Positions 4,911 to 10,431 of a stretch of 10,431 bases of DNA are shown piece after piece. Below the pieces are notes generated by a model. The model had not been told where the DNA came from. It made no database searches and saw only the letters and a list, made by a program, of their open reading frames with translations. How positions within the stretch are numbered: the first letter of the stretch is position 1; every line of letters starts with the position of its first letter. The stretch is from Bacteroidales bacterium (GTDB lineage: Bacteria > Bacteroidota > Bacteroidia > Bacteroidales > WCHB1-69), in NCBI GenBank assembly GCA_016285615.1, contig JAEERB010000083.1:1-10431 (forward strand), in the 5' to 3' direction. The translations under genes and the position numbers were made by a program.

Positions 4911-7900
4911 ATGCGTAACAAAGGTCTAATTCTGTTATTTACAGTACTGATTGCACTCACTTGTTTGTATTGTTTATCGTTCTCATTTGTGACGTGGAGA
5001 GTGGGTCAAAAGGCTAAAGCCTATGCTTCCGAGGATCCGGCTTTGATTGAAGAAGTCCGTAAATCGGCTAATGGAGATGTGATGTTGGAAAATCAATTGG
5101 TGGACTCGCTGCTCACCCAACGTGAACTGCAGTTCCTGACCAATATGAACGATTCAACCATCTATTTGGGAAACACTTACAGACAGTGTAAGTACAAAGA
5201 GGTTAACCTCGGTCTGGACCTTAAAGGCGGTATGAACATTACCCTCGAGGTTTCGATGCCTGATGTGGTTAGCAGTTTGGCAACCAATAAGGATGATAAG
5301 CTCTTTAGCAGCGCTTTCGAAAAAGCCGAAGCTGAATATGAAGCTACACACGGTGACTTCGTGGATATCTTCGTAAAGAATTTCAATGCTGAAAAGGCCG
5401 CTCAAGGTATGAATAACGCCAATCTGCGTACCTATTTCGGCGAACGCGCTGATATCAAGAACGCCAGCGATCAACAGATTGTCTCTTTCTTGAAGACTGA
5501 ATCTCAAGAAATCGTTGACCGTACCTTCCGTATCCTGCGTACCCGTATCGACCGTTTTGGTGTGGCTCAGCCCAACCTGCAACTGCTGCAAGGTGGTCGT
5601 ATCCTCGTGGAACTTCCTGGTGTTAAGGAACCCGAGCGTGTGACCGACCTGTTGAAGAGCACCGCCAAATTGGAATTCTGGGAAGTGTATAACGATGTGG
5701 TTAATGGCAAGTCAATTCAAGAACGCTTCAGACAAGCTGACCTTCAGCTCAAACGTGAACTGGAAGCCCAGAAAGCTCTGCAAGGGGAAGAGGCTGCCGA
5801 TACTACATTGGCTGTCGCAGAAACAGAAACCAATGCTGTAGATGCTTTGGAGGATGAAGATGAAGACGAAGTTGACAACACGATGCTGGGTGCTATCCTG
5901 AGCAAGGCTGTTCCCGGTGGTGACGGTATCGCCATCGCCTACTTCAAGGAAGCCGATGTGAAGGATATCGATGCCATGTTGCCCGCTTTGAACCGTATCC
6001 TTGGCGACAAGGGCGTTGTATTCTACTGGGGTAGCGCAGAGAAGAACTTCAACAACGCTATGCCTCTTGTTCCTTTGAAGAAGAACAACGATAGAGTAGG
6101 ACCTAAGTTGAGCTCTGAGACTATCAACGGCGCTCGCGTGGTACGTACCGCCCGTCAGGATGTAGATCAGAACAACCGCGTGGTAGTTACCATGTCGATG
6201 GAATCTGAAGCCGCCGACGAATGGAGAAAGATCACCAAAGCCGCTGTAGAGAATAAGACGAAGACCACCTTCATCGCCATTGTGCTTGATAATTTCGTTT
6301 ATTCTTATCCTCGTATCAATAGCGAGATCCCGAACGGTAACTCCGAAATCTCGGGTAACTTCACCATCGAAGAGGCTAAGGACTTGGCTACCGTTCTTAA
6401 CTCAGGTAACCTCGAAGCCCGCGTGAACATCGTACAATCCGAAGTTGTTGGTCCTACCCTTGGTAAGGAATCCATCCGCGCCGGTTTGCTCTCTGTTGTT
6501 GTGGCCTTCATCCTCGTTCTTATATATATGGTATTGTACTACAGCCGCGCCGGTTTCGTTGCCGACTTGGCCTTGTTTACCAATATCTTCTTCATCATGG
6601 GCGTGCTCGCCTCTCTGGGCGCCGTCCTCACTTTGCCTGGTATCGCCGGTATCGTGTTAACCCTCGGTATGGCAGTCGATGCTAACGTGCTTATTTACGA
6701 GCGTATCCGTGAAGAGATGCGCGCAGGTAAGGGTACTCGCGTGGCTGTAGATGAAGGTTACAAGAACGCTTACTCCGCTATCATCGACGGTAACGTGACC
6801 ACCTTGATCACTGGTATCGTACTCTACATCTTCGGTTCCGGTCCTATCCAAGGTTTCGCCACCACGTTGATTATCGGTATCCTTTCGTCACTGTTCACCG
6901 CCATCTTTATCTCTCGTCTGATTTTCGAACGCCAGTTGGCTAAGAACAAAGAGCTGAAGTTCGGTAACAAGGTGACCATGAACGCATTTAGAAATGCTCA
7001 CTTCGACTTCCTGAGCACTAAGAAAGTGTTCTACACCCTTTCTTCCTCATTGATTATCATCGCTATCATTTCATTCTGCACTTTGAAACTTCAACCTGGT
7101 ATCGATTTCACCGGTGGTAGAAACTACGTGGTTCGCTTCGACCAGACTGTGAAGACCAATGAGGTGCGTGCCGCTGTGGCTGCCGAGTTCGGTGGCAATC
7201 CCGAAGTGAAGACCTTCGGTGGCGACGAGCAGGTGAGAATCACCACTAACTACAAGATTGAAAGCAACGATGTTAAAGTTGACCGCGAATGCGAAAAGAA
7301 ACTCTACAACGCGTTGAAGGGCTTCTACGTAAAGAGCGACATCAGCGAAAAAGAGTTCTGCGAACAAGTTGACCCGCGTGGTATTCAGAGTTCGCAGAAA
7401 GTACAGCCCACCATCGCTCGCGAATTGTTACGCGACGCCGCTTGGGCCGTGTTCGTATCTCTCATCCTGATATTCATCTACATTGCTATCCGATTCAAGA
7501 ACTGGCAGTTCGGTATGGGTGGTGTGCTCACTTTGATGCACGATACCTTGCTGACCATCGGCCTCTTCTCCTTGTTCTACAAGGTAATGCCGTTCTCAAT
7601 GGAAATCGACCAGTCGTTCATCGCCGCTATCTTGACGGTAATCGGTTACTCAATCAACAACGTAGTGATTATCTACGACCGTGTTCGTGAGAACTTGGCT
7701 CTCTATCCCAAACGCGACAACTACGAAAACTTCAACGCTGCTGTTAACAGCACTTTGGGCCGTACGGTGAACACTTGCGGTACGACTATCCTCGTATTGC
7801 TCACCATCTTCATCTTCGGCGGTGAGGTTATCCGTGGCTTCATCTTCGCAATGGGCGCTGGTATCCTGATTGGTACTTACTCAGGTATCTATATCGCCAC

Positions 7901-7970
7901 TCCTTTGGCATACGATATGTTGAAATTGGGTAAGGGTGCCAAGAGAGCAAAGACCGAGCTGAAAAAATAA
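4911..7970 (+). CDS. secDF: Protein translocase subunit SecDF (fused)
   Basis: This 1019-residue inner-membrane protein combines SecD and SecF, the usual arrangement in Bacteroidota. It uses the proton-motive force to complete export of proteins through SecYEG. In the SecD half: membrane segment 1 at about 5-27, the conserved GLDLKGGMNITLEV, the large periplasmic P1 domain, then a membrane block from about 524 with TLGMAVDANVLIYERIREEM, where Asp590 is the conserved membrane Asp. In the SecF half: a membrane segment at about 704-725, LQPGIDFTGG at about 727-736, a smaller periplasmic domain, and a membrane block from about 842 with VIGYSINNVVIIYDRVREN. Here residue 917 is Asn, where the family normally has Asp (GYSxND). 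An acidic stretch, DALEDEDEDEVD (311-322), sits in a low-complexity insert of the periplasmic part. The length is typical of fused SecDF. It has its own strong promoter. Confidence 0.96.
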   Translation: MRNKGLILLFTVLIALTCLYCLSFSFVTWRVGQKAKAYASEDPALIEEVRKSANGDVMLENQLVDSLLTQRELQFLTNMNDSTIYLGNTYRQCKYKEVNLGLDLKGGMNITLEVSMPDVVSSLATNKDDKLFSSAFEKAEAEYEATHGDFVDIFVKNFNAEKAAQGMNNANLRTYFGERADIKNASDQQIVSFLKTESQEIVDRTFRILRTRIDRFGVAQPNLQLLQGGRILVELPGVKEPERVTDLLKSTAKLEFWEVYNDVVNGKSIQERFRQADLQLKRELEAQKALQGEEAADTTLAVAETETNAVDALEDEDEDEVDNTMLGAILSKAVPGGDGIAIAYFKEADVKDIDAMLPALNRILGDKGVVFYWGSAEKNFNNAMPLVPLKKNNDRVGPKLSSETINGARVVRTARQDVDQNNRVVVTMSMESEAADEWRKITKAAVENKTKTTFIAIVLDNFVYSYPRINSEIPNGNSEISGNFTIEEAKDLATVLNSGNLEARVNIVQSEVVGPTLGKESIRAGLLSVVVAFILVLIYMVLYYSRAGFVADLALFTNIFFIMGVLASLGAVLTLPGIAGIVLTLGMAVDANVLIYERIREEMRAGKGTRVAVDEGYKNAYSAIIDGNVTTLITGIVLYIFGSGPIQGFATTLIIGILSSLFTAIFISRLIFERQLAKNKELKFGNKVTMNAFRNAHFDFLSTKKVFYTLSSSLIIIAIISFCTLKLQPGIDFTGGRNYVVRFDQTVKTNEVRAAVAAEFGGNPEVKTFGGDEQVRITTNYKIESNDVKVDRECEKKLYNALKGFYVKSDISEKEFCEQVDPRGIQSSQKVQPTIARELLRDAAWAVFVSLILIFIYIAIRFKNWQFGMGGVLTLMHDTLLTIGLFSLFYKVMPFSMEIDQSFIAAILTVIGYSINNVVIIYDRVRENLALYPKRDNYENFNAAVNSTLGRTVNTCGTTILVLLTIFIFGGEVIRGFIFAMGAGILIGTYSGIYIATPLAYDMLKLGKGAKRAKTELKK

Positions 7971-8007
7971 TTTTTGTGAAGAATTGTGAGAATTGAAATA
8001 ATTTTTT

Positions 8008-8015
8008 TATTTTAG
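8008..8015 (+). promoter_or_regulatory. Possible weak promoter of the OmpA-family gene
   Basis: TATTTTAG matches TAnnTTTG at 7 of 8 positions and lies 37 bases before the ATG; TTG at 7984-7986 lies 21 bases upstream of it. No terminator hairpin follows secDF in the 82-base gap, so read-through from secDF is an equal possibility. Confidence 0.3.
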
Positions 8016-8052
8016 CCGACAAATTTTTAGCATATAATTTAAAACGACACCT

Positions 8053-10431
8053 ATGAAAATGATGAGGTTTGTTTCTGTCCTTTTAGCTGTTCTGTTCTTG
8101 ACAGTAACAGGGCTGAAGGCTCAGGTTACTAAAGATGCTGACAACGCTTTCAAGTATTGCCAATACGAAAAGGCTTTGGATGAGTATAAGAAAGTGATCA
8201 AGAAAGTCAGCAAGAACCAAATTGAGGTTCGCCGTATTACTTTCCAAATAGCTGAATGCTATCGTATTATGGGAGACCTGAAGAAGGCTGAACAGCAATA
8301 CATCCGTTTGGAAAAGAAGAATTACCAGAAGGATAACCCCATCATTCTTTATCACTTGGGTAATATCTGTTTGGGCCGCGGCGAGTATGACAACGCGCTC
8401 AGATATTTCAATAACTACAAGAAACGCGCTCCCGAAGATAAGCGTGCCGACGTGCGCATAGAGTCGTGCACCAAAGCTAAGGCGTGGACCGAGACACCTA
8501 CCCGTTACGAGGTGGAGAACTTCAAGAAAGTCAATACCCGTCAGGACGAGTGGGCACCCCGCTGGGGCAACATGTCGAAGTTCAACCAGATTATCTTCAG
8601 CTCGAACCGCGAAGGCTCAACAGGTAAAGGTACCGACCAATGGACTGGCATTGCCTTCTCCGACTTGTACAAGACCGACAAGCCCAAGAGCAAGAATACA
8701 GAGTGGCCCGGTGAGTGGTCGCCCGTATCGATGCTTGATGAAAGCGGTATCTTGAACACCGGTGTTAACGAAGCCGAAGCTTCCGCTAACCTGAAAGGTA
8801 CTACCATCTATTTCTCAAAATGTCCTCAAGACAAGAAGAAAGTACAAGGTTGCTATGTTTACCGCACTGCTAAGAAAGGTAAAGGCTGGGATGAACCGCA
8901 ACTGGTGAACCTGGGTCCTGACTCTTTCAACTATGTGCATCCTTTCATCACAACCAACGAACTGACTATTTATTTCGCATCTGATATGCCGGGTGGATAC
9001 GGTGGCTACGACTTGTACAAAGCTACCCGTACCAAGAAATCGCAAGATTTTGGCAACATCACTAACCTGGGACCGGTTGTGAACACTCCCGCACAGGAAG
9101 TTTTCCCCGCACTGCGTGGTGATACATTGCTCTTTTTCTCATCTGACGGACATCCTGGTATGGGCGGTCTGGATATTTACAGAGCTTCTTTCAAAAATGG
9201 TAAATATTCAACTCCCGAAAACTTGATGTCGCCCATCAACTCCAGCTGGGACGAGATTGGTATTATGTTTGATGAGGCGGAAGTGCTCGACCCCAAGTCG
9301 AAATCTCCTTACTTGGATAAAGGTTATTTCTCATCCAACCGTCCTGGTGGCCGTGGTGGTGACGATATCTACTACTTCGTTCTCCGCCCGCTGGTTTACA
9401 CTTTGGCAGGTTTCGTAAAAGACGATGCAACCCTGCAATATATCGATGGTGCAGAAGTTGAAATTATCGGCTCGGATGGCTCTTCTTACAAGACCACTAC
9501 TGACGTGAAAGGTTATTATAATTTCGATAAGACCAAGATTCTCAATAATGTGACTTACACCATGAAGGTTACCAAGTCGAAATATTGGGAAGAACACAAT
9601 ACCGCTACGGTTACCACTGTTGGTCTGACCGAAAACACTAACCTGAAGCAAGACTTTGCTTTGACTCCCATTCCGAAGGAACCTATCGTTCTTCCCGAAA
9701 TCCTCTACGACTTGGCTAAGTGGGATCTCAAACCGCAATACAAAGACTCTTTGCTCTATCTGTATGATATTATGGTAAAGAATCCTACCATTGTTGTTGA
9801 GCTTCGTTCACACACCGACTATCGTGACACCGATGAAAAGAACGAAATCCTGTCACAGAATCGTGCCCAGTCTTGCGTTGACTTCCTTGTTAAAGAAAAG
9901 GGTATCGATGCCGATCGTATCGTTCCTAAGGGCTATGGTGAATACAAACCCAGAAAACTGGATAAAGACATTACTATCAAGTATGATGGAAAATCTTACA
10001 CCTTTACCAAAGGTACTGAGTTGACAGAGGCTTACATTACCGCTTTGCCCACCAAGGGTGAACAAGAAGCAGCTAACGCTTTGAACCGTCGTACTGAGTT
10101 CATGATTCTCCGTGATGACTACGTTCCCAAGAGCGACACCATTTCAAGGGAAGTTTCTACGCAGCCTATCGCAGTGGTGCTTGAAAGAACCATTCCTATC
10201 ACAGTTGAAGGTGAAGTTGTCAAAGGAAAATGTTTCGCCAATAACAAGACTTTCGACTTCCAATTGGGTAACAATTCTGCCGACATTTACATGAATTACG
10301 CCGATGCTACGAGATTCTTGAAGGAAATGATCATCACCGTTGACGATTTTGAAGCCAAAGACAAGGCTATTAAGGCTGAAGACGGCTCCATCATCGAAGG
10401 TTCGGTTCTCTACCTGAAGAATCTGAAACTT
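8053..10431 (+). CDS. OmpA-family protein: TPR, PD40, CarboxypepD_reg, OmpA, plus C-terminal domain (partial, 3' end missing)
   Basis: The frame is open from ATG 8053 to the last base (793 codons), so the C-terminus is outside the window. A signal peptide (LAVLFLTVTGLKA, then Gln24) has no lipobox Cys. Residues about 28-143 are TPR-like helices (DNAFKYCQYEKALDEYKKVI; YHLGNICLGRGEYDNALRYF). About 165-445 is a PD40-type beta-propeller with repeated blades such as IIFSSNREG, IYFASDMPGGYGGYDLY, LFFSSDGHPGMGGLDIY and GYFSSNRPGGRGGDDIY. About 449-540 is a carboxypeptidase-regulatory-like domain. About 545-685 is an OmpA C-terminal domain with HTD, LSQNRAQ, GYGE and NRRTEFMIL, retaining the Asp and Arg that bind peptidoglycan. 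From about 714 comes a further domain resembling a retropepsin whose DTG is lost. The order TPR-propeller-CRD-OmpA is that of PorE of the type IX secretion system, but paralogues share it, so I give no symbol. Confidence 0.9.
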   Translation, partial: MKMMRFVSVLLAVLFLTVTGLKAQVTKDADNAFKYCQYEKALDEYKKVIKKVSKNQIEVRRITFQIAECYRIMGDLKKAEQQYIRLEKKNYQKDNPIILYHLGNICLGRGEYDNALRYFNNYKKRAPEDKRADVRIESCTKAKAWTETPTRYEVENFKKVNTRQDEWAPRWGNMSKFNQIIFSSNREGSTGKGTDQWTGIAFSDLYKTDKPKSKNTEWPGEWSPVSMLDESGILNTGVNEAEASANLKGTTIYFSKCPQDKKKVQGCYVYRTAKKGKGWDEPQLVNLGPDSFNYVHPFITTNELTIYFASDMPGGYGGYDLYKATRTKKSQDFGNITNLGPVVNTPAQEVFPALRGDTLLFFSSDGHPGMGGLDIYRASFKNGKYSTPENLMSPINSSWDEIGIMFDEAEVLDPKSKSPYLDKGYFSSNRPGGRGGDDIYYFVLRPLVYTLAGFVKDDATLQYIDGAEVEIIGSDGSSYKTTTDVKGYYNFDKTKILNNVTYTMKVTKSKYWEEHNTATVTTVGLTENTNLKQDFALTPIPKEPIVLPEILYDLAKWDLKPQYKDSLLYLYDIMVKNPTIVVELRSHTDYRDTDEKNEILSQNRAQSCVDFLVKEKGIDADRIVPKGYGEYKPRKLDKDITIKYDGKSYTFTKGTELTEAYITALPTKGEQEAANALNRRTEFMILRDDYVPKSDTISREVSTQPIAVVLERTIPITVEGEVVKGKCFANNKTFDFQLGNNSADIYMNYADATRFLKEMIITVDDFEAKDKAIKAEDGSIIEGSVLYLKNLKL

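Overview
This window looks like chromosomal DNA of a member of the Bacteroidota, most likely the Bacteroidales. Four things point there: promoters of the TAnnTTTG type in front of most genes, few recognisable Shine-Dalgarno sequences, a SecD-SecF fusion protein, and a large TPR / PD40 / carboxypeptidase-regulatory-like / OmpA protein typical of that phylum. The AT-rich gene gaps are full of short motifs built on TTAACTTCT and TTGTGAAT, which I associate with Bacteroidales. I cannot name a genus. The genes are mainly housekeeping and cell-envelope functions. I see no prophage, insertion sequence, tRNA, rRNA or CRISPR array.

Layout from left to right. Bases 1-203 are non-coding, with a REP-like inverted repeat and simple repeats. 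Two purine-metabolism genes follow on the plus strand, hpt and adk, with repeats between them, ending at a strong, probably bidirectional terminator (1557-1591). Two minus-strand genes then converge on that terminator: an exported FKBP-type peptidyl-prolyl isomerase and an exported MORN-2 repeat protein. Each has its own TAnnTTTG promoter. Divergent from these, on the plus strand, is a tight two-gene unit: a small SRPBCC (START-like) protein and lptB, the ATPase of the lipopolysaccharide export machine. Next come secDF, with the best promoter of the window, and the OmpA-family protein, which is still open at the last base (793 codons visible).

Many of the genes serve the envelope. SecDF uses the proton gradient to help exported proteins leave the Sec channel. 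The FKBP protein probably folds such proteins in the periplasm. LptB powers lipopolysaccharide transport. The OmpA-family protein should bind peptidoglycan and has the domain order described for PorE of the type IX secretion system, but without an obvious lipoprotein signal.

The observations most worth following are three. A retropepsin-like domain with its catalytic DTG apparently lost follows the OmpA domain of the last gene. The SecF half of SecDF has Asn where the family has a near-invariant membrane Asp. An 8-bp unit is repeated four times in the promoter region of the FKBP gene.
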